From the NCBI GenBank assembly GCA_017403345.1, contig JAFQOH010000025.1, forward strand, positions 34,561 to 98,560: a DNA stretch of 64,000 nucleotides. Reading direction: 5' to 3'. Within the stretch, counting starts at the first letter, position 1. Each line of letters starts with the position of its first letter. Source of the stretch: RGIG3701 sp017403345. GTDB taxonomy: Bacteria > Planctomycetota > Planctomycetia > Pirellulales > Thermoguttaceae. The notes under the pieces are model-generated. The model searched no databases. It had not been told where the DNA came from and saw only the letters and a list, made by a program, of their open reading frames with translations. Shown here in pieces: positions 1-8,956 of this stretch. The position numbers and the translations under genes are program-made.

Positions 1-643
1 TGTTTTTCGTGCCGGTAAAGGTCAGGACCGTATCGTCCCCTTCCAGCGTCATGGAACCAGAGGCGACCTGAACGGCAGCTCCATTGGCTTCAGAGACGAT
101 ATTGTCGCGAAAAACTGCCGTTCCGGACAGCGTCATGCCGGTGGCTGCACGCAGAGCGGCGGACTGATTTCCGAGTGCACCTTCGATGGTGACGTTTTCC
201 ATACGGAAAGTCGAAGGCGTCTGATCGTTTCGGTAAAAAACGCCTCCGCCGTCATTCAGTTTGCCGCAGTCTTTGAAGTAGAGGTCTTTCAGAATGTACG
301 TACCGTGTGCGTAATCGCAAAAACGGTAGTTTCCGCCGGTTTTGATCATGACCTGCGTACCGGACGTACCGGACTGGATGGTGAAAGTTCCGTCCTGACC
401 GACGCCGTTTCCGTTGAATTGCGCATCCGTCGTAACTTCGGAAGCGTAGATCGTCAGGATCCCGCCGTTTTCCATAGCACGTCCCGCGGAAGTGAGGACC
501 GTGGAATCGTAAGCCGTGACTGTACCGTCAGCTTTTTTCCAGGTAAACGACTGCGCATGAGCAGTCTGCGGCTGGGACAACATGGAAATTCCAAGCACAA
601 GGGCGCAAAATCCGGCATTCTGAACTATTTTTTGCGTTCTCAT
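1..643 (-). CDS. Secreted beta-helix / autotransporter-type repeat protein, N-terminal part
   Basis: The reading frame opens at an ATG at 641-643 and runs off the left edge of the window, so only about 214 N-terminal residues are visible. It starts with a Sec signal peptide (MRTQKIVQNAGFCALVLGIS, then a short hydrophobic stretch ending near AHAQ). Beyond it the protein is rich in G, T, N and S, with short strands of the kind seen in right-handed beta-helix and POMP/autotransporter passenger proteins (for example LKDLYFKDCGKLNDGGGVFY and FRMENVTIEGALGN). A surface or secreted role is inferred; no catalytic motif is visible and the C-terminus that would show a barrel or anchor is outside the window. 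A promoter-like pair lies just upstream. Confidence 0.75.
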   Translation of the reverse strand, partial: MRTQKIVQNAGFCALVLGISMLSQPQTAHAQSFTWKKADGTVTAYDSTVLTSAGRAMENGGILTIYASEVTTDAQFNGNGVGQDGTFTIQSGTSGTQVMIKTGGNYRFCDYAHGTYILKDLYFKDCGKLNDGGGVFYRNDQTPSTFRMENVTIEGALGNQSAALRAATGMTLSGTAVFRDNIVSEANGAAVQVASGSMTLEGDDTVLTFTGTKN

Positions 644-705
644 AAAAACCTCAACAAAACGGCTTCAGGCACAAATATTTAAAACATCACCTGTACGTAA
701 ACCAT

Positions 706-733
706 ATTTTAATCCGGTTCTCAAAAAAATCAA
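706..733 (-). promoter_or_regulatory. Sigma70-type promoter for the beta-helix-type protein
   Basis: Read on the minus strand, TTGATT (728-733) and TAAAAT (706-711) are separated by 16 bp and lie about 65 bp upstream of the ATG at 643. Direct motif match; activity is inferred. Confidence 0.5.
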
Positions 734-817
734 GCAAAAAAATGGAGAAAATCGCAAAAAATTTTTCTTTTCACCAGACTGCGCGTCAAAATTCAAAAAA
801 AACCGCCAAAACGGCAT

Positions 818-1369
818 TCATTCCGCGATCGTGAACCACTCGTTCGGGCTGTGGAACGTACCGTGCATGAAATCGGTGATCGACGTGAGTTCCGGTTCCT
901 CTTCATTCTGCCAGTAATTGTATCGGCAGATGGTGAATCGGCTTCCGGCAAGCGTGACGTTTCCCAGCGCGGAGAGCGGGATCTCCATCCTCGCCTTCCA
1001 TTCCCCGTCCAGGACCTCCACGCGTCCCTTCATGCCGGATTCAAAGATCTGCTCCTCAAACGGCACGATGCGCAATTTTTCGACGCTCGGAATGTGAAGC
1101 TGAAGCGTTCGGGCATTCGGCGGCGTGACGTGGAACTCGAAGTAGTCCTCCCGTCCGGCCGGCTGAAAGAAAAACTCAAGCGCGTCGCCCGTCGTCCAGG
1201 TCCGCTCGTTCTCCTTCTCCGCCGTGTTGAAAATATCGGAATCCTCCAGTACTGCCGTGACGGTCAGTGTCTTTCCATCGCACTGCAGGACCGCGATCCC
1301 CGACTCCCGCGGAGCCGTCCCGTCCAGATGCGTCAGTGCTTTTGCCTGTCCAAGTTTGTATGAAAGCAT
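818..1369 (-). CDS. Carbohydrate-binding family 9-like domain protein
   Basis: A 183-residue protein with no signal peptide. It resembles the CBM9-like ligand-binding beta-sandwich fold: an N-terminal strand leading to an acidic segment (VTAVLEDSDIF), then TTGDALEFFFQPAGREDYFE, HVTPPNARTL and a late GEWKARMEIPLSAL segment, the usual order for this fold. Stand-alone versions of this length occur in polysaccharide-degrading bacteria. The start is supported by an AAAGGAGG Shine-Dalgarno sequence 6-7 bases upstream. It lies immediately downstream, in its own direction, of the 28-bp repeat array. The ligand cannot be told from sequence. Carbohydrate binding is a family inference, and an unrelated beta-sandwich is possible. 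Confidence 0.7.
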   Translation of the reverse strand: MLSYKLGQAKALTHLDGTAPRESGIAVLQCDGKTLTVTAVLEDSDIFNTAEKENERTWTTGDALEFFFQPAGREDYFEFHVTPPNARTLQLHIPSVEKLRIVPFEEQIFESGMKGRVEVLDGEWKARMEIPLSALGNVTLAGSRFTICRYNYWQNEEEPELTSITDFMHGTFHSPNEWFTIAE

Positions 1370-1462
1370 TTTCTTTCCTCCTTTCGATCAATTCCTATAC
1401 GTATTTCGCCGAAGCTCCGCGGACGCACACGCAAAATTCCTCACCCTCGGAGGGGTGGCTCT

Positions 1463-1686
1463 GGGAGGCGGCGCGTCTCGCGTCGCTTTTGGGAGGCGGC
1501 GCGTCTCGCGTCGCTTTTGGGAGACGGCGCGTCTCGCGTCGCTTTTGGGAGACGGCGCGTCTCGCGTCGCTTTGGGGAGGCGGCACGTCTCGCGTTGCTT
1601 TTGGGAGACGGCGCGTCTCGCATCGCTTTTGGGAGACGGCGCGTCTCGCGTCGCTTTTGGGAGGCGGCGCGTCTCGCGTCGCTTCT
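1463..1686. repeat. 28-bp tandem repeat array, 8 copies
   Basis: Eight contiguous, nearly identical 28-bp units start at 1463, 1491, 1519, 1547, 1575, 1603, 1631 and 1659. Each begins GGGAGRCGGCGCGTCTCGCG, and they differ by only a few substitutions. There are no spacers between units. All frames on both strands stay open across it because 28 is not a multiple of 3, so apparent coding here is an artefact. It fills the gap between the CBM9-like gene and the FGE-domain gene. Confidence 0.95.
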
Positions 1687-1690
1687 CAAG

Positions 1691-1804
1691 AAATTCCTCT
1701 CCCTCGGAGGGGCGGCGAGCGAAGCGAGACGGGGTGGTTTGGGATACTCGGCATATCAAACCACCCCGCCCCTGCGGGGCACCCCTCCAAGGGAGGGGAA
1801 TTTT
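1691..1804. repeat. Imperfect inverted repeat (palindromic element), with a partial copy at 1433-1458
   Basis: The left arm (1691-1740, starting AAATTCCTCTCCCTCGGAGG) and right arm (1756-1804, ending GGGAGGGGAATTTT) are imperfectly complementary over about 50 bp. They share the outer AAATTCC-CTCCCT-GGAGGGG and inner CGGGGTGGTTTG blocks. Another copy of the outer end (AAAATTCCTCACCCTCGGAG, to 1458) lies just left of the 28-bp array, so the array is bracketed by element ends. From memory, similar GGAGGGG/CGGGGTGGTTTG palindromes are dispersed in other bacterial genomes. No transposase is nearby. A REP/MITE-like element or a strong hairpin is inferred. Confidence 0.75.
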
Positions 1805-1881
1805 CGCCGGATCGCTGCGCGCTGTGTCGTCTGCCGCGCGGGCGGCAGCCGCCTCGCGCTGCCGACGCCCCTGCGCTACGC

Positions 1882-2784
1882 TTATTTCCCTGGAGCTGGA
1901 TCTGCCAGAACTATGCGGAAGCCCAAGAAGTAGTAACGATGGACCGGTACGCTGTAGTTCCGGTACGCGGAGCGGCAGTACTCGGCGTCGTCGTACCAGC
2001 TGCCGCCGCGGTTGACTCGGAACGAGCCACTATTTTCATCTTTCCAGTTGCACGGGTCGCTCGATGACGACCTGACGTAAAAGTCTTTCTCGTACACGTC
2101 CAAGCACCATTCCCAAACATTCCCGTGCATGTCGTAAAGGCCCCAGGCATTCTTGGCATAACTCTTCACCGGCGTCGTTCTGCTCAAATACGGACCTTTC
2201 GCCGAGGTGCCGTAAGGATAGTTGCCGTCACAGTTTGCCTCTCGGCCGTTCAGACTATCGCCAAACGAATACGCCGTACGCGTACCCGCTCGGCACGCAT
2301 ACTCCCACTGAGCCTCAGTTGGGAGATCCACTTTCATATTAAGTTTGCTGGACAGTGCCTTGCAGAATTCCCTGCATTCATGCCAACTCACTCTCTCCAC
2401 CGGAAGATCATCCCCGATAAAACAGCTCGAGTCGCGTTTCTGCACTTTCAGGCTCTTCCACATCGCCTGCGTCACTTCCGTCTCAAGCATCCAGAAACCC
2501 TTCGTCAGCGTCACGCTGTGCGGTTTCTCATCGGATCCAGTACCCCCCATCGTGAACGTCCCCGCAGGGCACCACCGGAAAGCGTACTCGATGCCGTCCG
2601 CCGTCTTTACCATACGGTCGCCGGCTTTACGGGCCGTCCCGGAATCTTCCGGCTTGATCTCCGCCCCTTCGCACGCAATTTTCCCTGATCCTTCAATGAC
2701 GAACTCCGGATAGCTATGTTCCCTCGCCGCGGCAGTTAGAACAAACAAAAAAAGAAACAGGAACACAAACAGAATACGTTTCAT
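1882..2784 (-). CDS. Secreted formylglycine-generating-enzyme (SUMF1/FGE-sulfatase) domain protein
   Basis: The 300-residue product has a signal peptide (MKRILFVFLFLFLFVLTAAA) followed by an FGE-sulfatase domain. Characteristic segments are WCPAGTFTMGG, FWMLETEVTQAMW, LPVERVSWHECREFC, LPTEAQWEYACRAGT, NAWGLYDMHGNVWEWCLD, NRGGSWYDDAEYCRSAYRN and the terminal GFRIV. The ATG at 2784 is chosen because AGGAGG lies 6-7 bases upstream and the signal peptide begins there; a frame-compatible ATG at 2841 is less likely. Many exported proteins of this family are binding or unassigned rather than true sulfatase activators, and no sulfatase gene is visible here, so enzymatic activity is uncertain. Confidence 0.85.
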   Translation of the reverse strand: MKRILFVFLFLFLFVLTAAAREHSYPEFVIEGSGKIACEGAEIKPEDSGTARKAGDRMVKTADGIEYAFRWCPAGTFTMGGTGSDEKPHSVTLTKGFWMLETEVTQAMWKSLKVQKRDSSCFIGDDLPVERVSWHECREFCKALSSKLNMKVDLPTEAQWEYACRAGTRTAYSFGDSLNGREANCDGNYPYGTSAKGPYLSRTTPVKSYAKNAWGLYDMHGNVWEWCLDVYEKDFYVRSSSSDPCNWKDENSGSFRVNRGGSWYDDAEYCRSAYRNYSVPVHRYYFLGFRIVLADPAPGK

Positions 2785-2832
2785 GAATTTCCTCCTGATT
2801 TTCAATGGATAATAAAATCTGATGGTATGTGC

Positions 2833-2861
2833 ATGATACACCAGAAATAGAATTCTGTCAA
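2833..2861 (-). promoter_or_regulatory. Consensus sigma70 promoter of the FGE-domain gene
   Basis: On the minus strand a perfect TTGACA (2856-2861) is followed after 17 bp by TATCAT (2833-2838), about 50 bp upstream of the chosen start at 2784. Confidence 0.7.
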
Positions 2862-2977
2862 GGGATACATAGAGGATGTTTTATTAAGAAATAAAAACAA
2901 TTCCCAAAAAATAATATTATTTTCTTCTTTTGACGTCTGTGCCGGTTACTGGCACAGTGTCCATTTCCGCAAGGGAA

Positions 2978-3022
2978 TAAAAAAAGACCTCACGCTGTTG
3001 AGTTTCACAGCATGAGGCCTTT
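2978..3022 (-). terminator. Rho-independent terminator downstream of the porin gene
   Basis: On the minus strand the sequence reads AAGGCCTCATGCTGTG, a short loop, its near-complement CAGCGTGAGGTC, then a run of T. It lies about 50 bp beyond the stop of the minus-strand porin gene. Confidence 0.8.
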
Positions 3023-3074
3023 TCCGCATGATCCATAGCCACGGAGCGCGGCAGACTCTAAAAACGGACTTGGG

Positions 3075-4610
3075 TCAGATCTTGAACATCGAGCAGATCA
3101 TGAACACGTGGGAATCGACGGTCCGGACGCCAACGTATTCCGTCTCGAAGTACTGGTACTCAAAGCCGAGGTTGAGCGATTTCGTCAGGTCGCGCGAAAT
3201 ATTCGTGTAGATGAAATGGTTTTTGCCCTTCATTCCCTGACAGAGGGTCGAATTCCACGGATCGTCGATCGAGTAGCCGATCGAGTAGTGCAGTTCCGGC
3301 GTGATGTCCCACCCGAACGCGAACCAGCCGCCGGTCGAACCGACATTTTCGCGCGTCTGCGTGTTCAGATCCTGCATGATGCCGGCACAGTTGACCGCGT
3401 GAAGTTCCCCGGTGAAAAATTCCCCAAGGAAGAAGAACCGGTCGGTGAACTGGATCTTCGTATCTGCGGTGAATGCCCAGGAAGTCCGATGAAATTCGTC
3501 TCCCTGCATGACGTACTCTTTGTCGCCGATCTTCGCTCCGACCGCGAAAAGTGCGCTTTTCCAAAGGTCGTTTTTCGTGAAAGTCCGCTCAAATCGGAGC
3601 TGAAATTCCGGGTAGCGTCCCATTTTTCCCTGGTAGGCGAGGCCGTTGGCGTCGGTGAAATTCGAGGTACTCGAACTCAAAATGCACGTCTGAATGGCAA
3701 ACCGGCCGTTATGCTGCTTGAAGTATCGGTCGAAACGGACCATGGGACGCCGGAAACCGAAGTTTCCGCCTCCGGCACCGAATCCCCAGTTCAAAACCGT
3801 GGGGTAGAACGGGCTGAGCAGTTCCCAGGTCTGCCCCATAAGAAACATGAATTCGTCGCTCTGCAGCTGAATGTACGCCTTGCGCAGCTCCACGTCCGCC
3901 TCGTTCTCAAAGACGTACGTGTTCTGAAAATCCATCTCAAAAACGCCCGTCGCCCGAACTCCCGGCATACTCGCGATCTCCGGCGCCGTCACGTTCAGCC
4001 CAAGACGAGTCGATTTCATGTCGAAATACGTGTGGCTCCGATCCTCATTCTTGACCCAGATGGGGTAGTCGCCCGGATAGAGCGAGTTGGTCTCGTGCGT
4101 TCCCGTCAGCCAAAACCAGACGTAAGGAGTAAACGTAAACGCATCTTTGTTCCACTGCCAATTCTTGTAGCGCGCAAGCTCCGCCTCAAGGTCGTCCTGC
4201 GCCATGTTCAGCATGATGGAATCGTAATCGCTCACGACAGAAACGAGCCGATCTTTTTTTTCTAGATCCAGAACAGGCAGAGACGGCAAGGTTTCTGGAT
4301 CCAGTCCCTCCTTCACATCTGTCGCAGAACCAGTATCAGAAGAGCCAGCCTCAGCCAAAACAGAAGAGGAAGGAAGTTCGTACGGTACAGGCGAGGCCCC
4401 CGCAGAGGTTTCCATCTGCGCTTCTGCGATCTGCTGACGCAGCGTTTCGTTCTCTCTCTCCATTTGTTCCAGACGCTTCCCAAACTCCTCCACGGTCATC
4501 TGGCCCGCACAGGGCGAAAAATTTCCCAGAGCGCAAATGAGCGTTCCGAAACAGAGGGTCTTCCAAATTTTTCGATCAAAAAAATGAATCTGTTTCACGG
4601 TGAATTCCAT
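3075..4610 (-). CDS. DcaP-like outer-membrane porin with N-terminal coiled coil
   Basis: A 511-residue exported protein. A signal-like hydrophobic segment (TLCFGTLICALGNFSPCAG, about residues 18-36) precedes a short heptad segment (VEEFGKRLEQMERENETLRQ), a Ser/Pro-rich linker and, from about residue 150, a beta-barrel. The barrel resembles the DcaP-like trimeric porin family: paired strands such as FTFTPYVWFWLTG, TRLGLNVTAPE, VRATGVFEMDFQN and LRKAYIQLQSDEFMFLMGQT, the last typical of this family. The protein ends on an aromatic/hydrophobic strand (VFMICSMFKI). Its role would be diffusion of small solutes through the outer membrane; the substrate is unknown. Related proteins with a coiled coil are frequent in Planctomycetes. 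The terminator at 2978-3022 ends its transcript. Confidence 0.75.
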   Translation of the reverse strand: MEFTVKQIHFFDRKIWKTLCFGTLICALGNFSPCAGQMTVEEFGKRLEQMERENETLRQQIAEAQMETSAGASPVPYELPSSSVLAEAGSSDTGSATDVKEGLDPETLPSLPVLDLEKKDRLVSVVSDYDSIMLNMAQDDLEAELARYKNWQWNKDAFTFTPYVWFWLTGTHETNSLYPGDYPIWVKNEDRSHTYFDMKSTRLGLNVTAPEIASMPGVRATGVFEMDFQNTYVFENEADVELRKAYIQLQSDEFMFLMGQTWELLSPFYPTVLNWGFGAGGGNFGFRRPMVRFDRYFKQHNGRFAIQTCILSSSTSNFTDANGLAYQGKMGRYPEFQLRFERTFTKNDLWKSALFAVGAKIGDKEYVMQGDEFHRTSWAFTADTKIQFTDRFFFLGEFFTGELHAVNCAGIMQDLNTQTRENVGSTGGWFAFGWDITPELHYSIGYSIDDPWNSTLCQGMKGKNHFIYTNISRDLTKSLNLGFEYQYFETEYVGVRTVDSHVFMICSMFKI

Positions 4611-4904
4611 TACCGTTTCCGTTTCCTGAAGATCCGGTCCATCCTCAGGAAGTAAACAGGAATCAAGTCACAGTCCAAAATCCTACGAACAGAATTATGT
4701 CTGAAATTTTATTAACTTGGTCTTGCCTTTCTGTACCGTAGAAAGAAAACCACGCATTCCCATTTTCGGTAGGAAGGAAAGTTCTACTTAAAGGAAAATT
4801 TATATTTAAGTAAAGATTTCCGGATTTGTGTTTTAAAACGAAATTAAAAGATTTTCACGCTGCTTGAAATAAAAAAGCAAAAGTTTTCCCATTTTTTTTA
4901 TTTT
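4611..4904. other. Non-coding, AT-rich divergent intergenic region
   Basis: This stretch separates the divergent porin and TPR genes. I see no gene, tRNA or convincing promoter for the porin; a CATAAT at 4694-4699 on the minus strand lacks a good -35. Confidence 0.6.
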
Positions 4905-4938
4905 ACCATTTGCAAATGGTCATTTTGTATGATAAAAT
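4905..4938 (+). promoter_or_regulatory. Promoter with palindromic operator over the -35 (TPR/exb operon)
   Basis: TTGCAA (4910-4915) and TAAAAT (4933-4938) are spaced by 17 bp. The -35 sits at the centre of a perfect 16-bp palindrome, ACCATTTGCAAATGGT (4905-4920), a placement typical of a repressor-binding site. It is the best promoter found upstream of the TPR-exbB-exbD operon and implies a leader of several hundred bases if translation starts at 5413. Confidence 0.5.
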
Positions 4939-5412
4939 AAATTAGGTAAAGATTTCCAGTTGCGGAAATTTTGGAAGATTTCTTATCCTTGAGGAAAAAA
5001 GGAAAGATCCTCTTCCTTCAAACGACGCCAAGTCCCAGAAACGTCATACGCATCAATTGCGGCAGAAATGGTCAAAAATCGCGTTAGGGATTTTGAAAAG
5101 TTTGAAATTTTAAAGAAATTGAAACTTTTTTTGGGAAATTTGGCAAAAATTTGAAAAAAAGCCGCAACATGGAACGCTGGGGGGTTGAAGAAAAATCTTC
5201 AACCTGATAGAATGAAAGGAATGGTTTTCTTTCCGAGCACGTTCTGGCGGTTTGGAAAGGTGTTGCCGAAAGTGATCTCGGCAGTACTGCCCACTGACGC
5301 CAAAGCAATGCTCGCACAAAGAAGCACAGTTTTGAGGCGCGCGTCCGTATCGGCAGGAACACGCTCCGGGCAGGATGTCTTAAGGCCTCATGAATGCAGG
5401 GACAGGCAGATT

Positions 5413-8400
5413 ATGAAGGGATTGAATTCATTTTTAGCGCGGCGTGACCGGAGTGCGGATTTCCGGTTTGATTTCACGTTTCCGGCAATGATTTTGTCCG
5501 TGATTTTCGCGATTTCCGTAACGATCCACCACTTTCCGGGATCCCCGAATCCCGTACATGGTGAAGATATGCTTGCAGCAGATGCGGAATTCAACGGCAA
5601 CATGGCGCTGACGACCGGCGGCGAGTACGAGATCGCTCGGGACGGCTGGGAAGAATTCCTTCGAAAGTATCCCGAAAACAGTCAGCGGAGCTATGCGGAA
5701 TACTACCTCGCATACTGTCAGATGAAGACGGGAGAGTATGCCGAAGCGGAAAAGAAGTTCCAAAAGATCCTGGCAGAAGGAGAATTTCCCAATCAGGATG
5801 AAGCGGTTCTTTTTCTTGGCATGACGTTCCTGAAACATGCCGTATCGCTTCCGATCCAGCAGACGGGGAGCCGCCGCGGGACAGTCAATACGGTAGCAGA
5901 CAGAACTTACGCCATCACGCCGGAAGCTGCTGCACTCTGCCGAATGGCGATCCAGCAGTTTCAGACGATCCGCGTCTCTTTCCCGGACAGCACGTACCGG
6001 ATGGATGCCTCCTATCAGGAAGCGCTGACGTACATTCAGCTCGGAAATTACGAAAATGCGCTCGGGGACCTGAAACTGGTCGTCGCAACACAGCATTTTG
6101 AAGAACAGGATAATGCGCTCTATACGCTGAGTGAAGTTTACCTCAATCTCCAGCAGCCGGACGAGAAAAGCGCGATGGTGACGCTCCAGACGCTCATTGC
6201 GCGTGATCCGGAAACGACGTTGAAGCTCAAGGCGCAGCGTCTTCTCGGAGACATTTACTTCCGGCTCGGAGACTACGCACTTGCGTCGGAACTGTTTGCC
6301 GAGATTTGGAGTTCAGAAGCCTACGCTCCCCTGCTCAAGACGAAAAAAGGAAACGTTCCTCCGGTGAACCTTGCGTTTTTCTGTTACCGCACGGCAGAAA
6401 CGCACGTGAAAATGGAGCGTTACGAGGAAGCGGTCGAAATGTTTGGCCGGGTCGTCGAAGAATTTCCGAAAAGCACCGTCTATTTGCACGCGTGCTATCA
6501 GAAAGCGCTCGCGATGAAGAAATTCAATGAAAATCTTCCCGAAGGCGCAGAAGCATTCGAAACGGAAGAGTACCAGAAGCTCTGGGAATACACCGTTCAG
6601 GAATCGGACAGCAAGAAAGACCGTACGCTGCGAAATCACGCGATCCATCAGCTCGTCCTGCTCCATCTCCGAAATGAAGCGCCGAAACTCGCGCTGGAGA
6701 CGCTTGAGCAAGTCCCCGAAAAACAGCGGACCAAAATCTTGCTCCGCGACCAGGCAGATACACTGGCAGCTTGCGGTCGGATAGACGAAGCGGTCGCCAT
6801 TTACCGACGGCTTTTCGGCCTGTACCAGAAACCCGACACGCTCATTCACGGGGCAGACGCAATGCTTCAGGCAGTGAGGCTCCGCACCGCAGAAGAAGAT
6901 CATGCGGACGTCCTTCTCCTTTCGGAAGAAGTGATCCGCTGGGATGCCTTCACGCGTCTTCCGGAACGCCTGCAGATCGAGTTCCTTGAAGAAAATATGA
7001 AAGCGTTTTTCCGTTCCGGCAACTACGAAGAAGCACGCAATTGCGGAAAACGGCTCTTGGAACGTTTTCCGGATTCGAAAGAACGTGACGAATGGCGGAT
7101 CCTGACGGCACACGCCTACCTGCAGGCTAAACAGCACCTCAACGGATTCCGTTTCATCAAAGGCTGTCTCACGTCCATAACGGAAGACTCGCTGGAATGC
7201 GTGGAACTTCGCCACATTCAGGGTATCTGTTACCGCGAGTACGCACAGACGCGAAAAAGCCCGAAAAAAAGAGAACAGTATTTTCTAAATGCACAGTATG
7301 CCCTGACGGATGCCAAACAAACAGCCAAAAAAATGGAAAGGGAGTATGAGGCACTCAGTGTACTGTACTACGACCTGGCGCTGGTATATTTCCAGACGAA
7401 ACAGTACGACAGATGCGTCAAAAACTTAAAATCCGCCCTAAAACGCTTCCCCGATTCCGACATCGCGCCGCAGCTGCTCTTCCTGAAGGGCCGATGCGAG
7501 ATCGAAACGGATATGCTCGAGGATGCCGCAAAGACTTTTGAAAAATTCACGAAACGTTTCCCGGAAGATCCCAACTGCCCGGAAGCCGGTCTCCTGGCCT
7601 CGCAGTGCTTCCTGAAACTTGGGAAGACGGAAAAAGCCGTCAAGATCTCCAAAGCAATGGCGGCACGTTTTCCGAAATCGGACTACTCGGAGCGCGGCGC
7701 AAACGTTCAGGCGATCGCGGCCATGGAATCAAAGGACTTTGATGCTGCGATCGACGCGTGGAACGTGATCCTTGAATCCGACGCCAAAGAATTTCAGGCA
7801 CTGAAACCGGAAGCGAAGTACGAGATCGCCTGCTGTCTTTTCGAAAAAGAAGCGTACGCGGAAGCCGAAAAAGCGCTCCGTGAGCTTTTCGAAGAGTATC
7901 CGGAATGGGATTCCATGGAACGTGCTTACAATCAGCTGGTCCGTGTCCTCATGGCTCAGAAAAAACTCCAGGAGGCGCAGGATCTCTTGGCGGACATGCA
8001 CGGAAAATTCCCTGAAAGTATCCTGCTGCGTTCACTGTACTTCCAGCTTGGGACCTACTGGTACGCGGAAGGAAAAATGCCTGAAGCCGAGCAGATGTTC
8101 CGCCGCGTCCTGAACGACACGCCGAAAGCTCCGGAAGACATTGGAGATTTCCTGCACAGAAATGCCGAGCTGAAACTCGCGTGGTCGATTTTCAATCGCG
8201 GAGAGTACCAGGAAGCGGAAGCGTTCCTTCGTTCCCTCGAACTGGAACCGGAGCTGAAATCGGAACCAAGATCGAAGCAGTCGGCAGAAGAAAAAGAAGA
8301 GATCCTCGCAAACCGGGCGGAACTGCGCTACCTGCTGGGAATGACGCACTACTTTTTGCGTAACCCAAGTCAGGCGCTCAAGGAACTCCATGAGGTCCGA

Positions 8401-8913
8401 AAAGACGGTGTCCTGAAAAAAGTCTTCGCAGAAAATGCGCTGGAAATGTGCATCCAGATCTACGAAGAAGCCAGCGAATGGGAGTCCGTGCTCGAATACG
8501 GTGCCGAATTCTGCTCACTTTACCCGCAGGCCGCCGGCTGTCTGCGAACGAATTTCAAAATCGCGAAAGCACTTTTCCATCTCCAGAAAATGGAAGAAGC
8601 TCTCGCAAAATGCGATGAAGTCATCGCCGCAAACGATCCGATCTTCACGCACCAGACGCTTTTCCTGAAGGGGGAGATCCTCTTCGCACAAAAGCAGTAC
8701 CAGAAAGCCATTCAGATCTTCTACCAGGTGATCTACGGAGTAGAAGACGAGAAACTGCAGGCAGATGCCATGTTTGAGACGGCGCAATGTTTCGAAGCTA
8801 TCGGGAAAAAAGATAAAGCGCTGACTCACTACAGGGAGCTGCTTCAGAAGTTCCCCAAATACGAAAAAGCCAAGCTGATCCGGCGAAAAATGAAGAAACT
8901 TCATGAAAAATGA
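5413..8913 (+). CDS. Large membrane-anchored TPR protein of an ExbB/ExbD operon
   Basis: A protein of about 1166 residues. An N-terminal hydrophobic segment (about residues 21-35, PAMILSVIFAISVTI) should anchor it or export it to the periplasm. The rest is built of tetratricopeptide repeats, for example GDYALASELFAEIW, ERYEEAVEMFGRVVEEFP, KQYDRCVKNLKSALKRFP, EEALAKCDEVI and KQYQKAIQIFYQVI, similar to YbgF/BamD-type periplasmic scaffolds. The frame is open upstream to an ATG at 5185, but 5413 is preferred because the membrane segment follows directly and the upstream stretch looks non-coding. It is the first gene of the exbB-exbD-toroid operon, so a role as periplasmic scaffold for that machine is inferred. 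Its C-terminal codons contain a 20-bp duplication that continues past the stop. Confidence 0.8.
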   Translation: MKGLNSFLARRDRSADFRFDFTFPAMILSVIFAISVTIHHFPGSPNPVHGEDMLAADAEFNGNMALTTGGEYEIARDGWEEFLRKYPENSQRSYAEYYLAYCQMKTGEYAEAEKKFQKILAEGEFPNQDEAVLFLGMTFLKHAVSLPIQQTGSRRGTVNTVADRTYAITPEAAALCRMAIQQFQTIRVSFPDSTYRMDASYQEALTYIQLGNYENALGDLKLVVATQHFEEQDNALYTLSEVYLNLQQPDEKSAMVTLQTLIARDPETTLKLKAQRLLGDIYFRLGDYALASELFAEIWSSEAYAPLLKTKKGNVPPVNLAFFCYRTAETHVKMERYEEAVEMFGRVVEEFPKSTVYLHACYQKALAMKKFNENLPEGAEAFETEEYQKLWEYTVQESDSKKDRTLRNHAIHQLVLLHLRNEAPKLALETLEQVPEKQRTKILLRDQADTLAACGRIDEAVAIYRRLFGLYQKPDTLIHGADAMLQAVRLRTAEEDHADVLLLSEEVIRWDAFTRLPERLQIEFLEENMKAFFRSGNYEEARNCGKRLLERFPDSKERDEWRILTAHAYLQAKQHLNGFRFIKGCLTSITEDSLECVELRHIQGICYREYAQTRKSPKKREQYFLNAQYALTDAKQTAKKMEREYEALSVLYYDLALVYFQTKQYDRCVKNLKSALKRFPDSDIAPQLLFLKGRCEIETDMLEDAAKTFEKFTKRFPEDPNCPEAGLLASQCFLKLGKTEKAVKISKAMAARFPKSDYSERGANVQAIAAMESKDFDAAIDAWNVILESDAKEFQALKPEAKYEIACCLFEKEAYAEAEKALRELFEEYPEWDSMERAYNQLVRVLMAQKKLQEAQDLLADMHGKFPESILLRSLYFQLGTYWYAEGKMPEAEQMFRRVLNDTPKAPEDIGDFLHRNAELKLAWSIFNRGEYQEAEAFLRSLELEPELKSEPRSKQSAEEKEEILANRAELRYLLGMTHYFLRNPSQALKELHEVRKDGVLKKVFAENALEMCIQIYEEASEWESVLEYGAEFCSLYPQAAGCLRTNFKIAKALFHLQKMEEALAKCDEVIAANDPIFTHQTLFLKGEILFAQKQYQKAIQIFYQVIYGVEDEKLQADAMFETAQCFEAIGKKDKALTHYRELLQKFPKYEKAKLIRRKMKKLHEK

Positions 8914-8956
8914 AGAAACTTCATGAGGAAACTTCATGAAAACAAAACTGAGTAAC

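Noticed and set aside
1463..1686. 28-bp repeats as a CRISPR array
   Set aside because: Units are directly head to tail with no spacers, and no cas gene is in the window.
1388..2067. Several open frames on both strands across the 28-bp array
   Set aside because: The 28-bp period keeps every frame open; translations are Arg/Ser repeats with no start signal or conservation evidence.
5084..5362. 92-codon minus-strand frame in the TPR operon leader
   Set aside because: No ribosome-binding site, no recognisable domain, and it lies in the leader of a transcript on the other strand.
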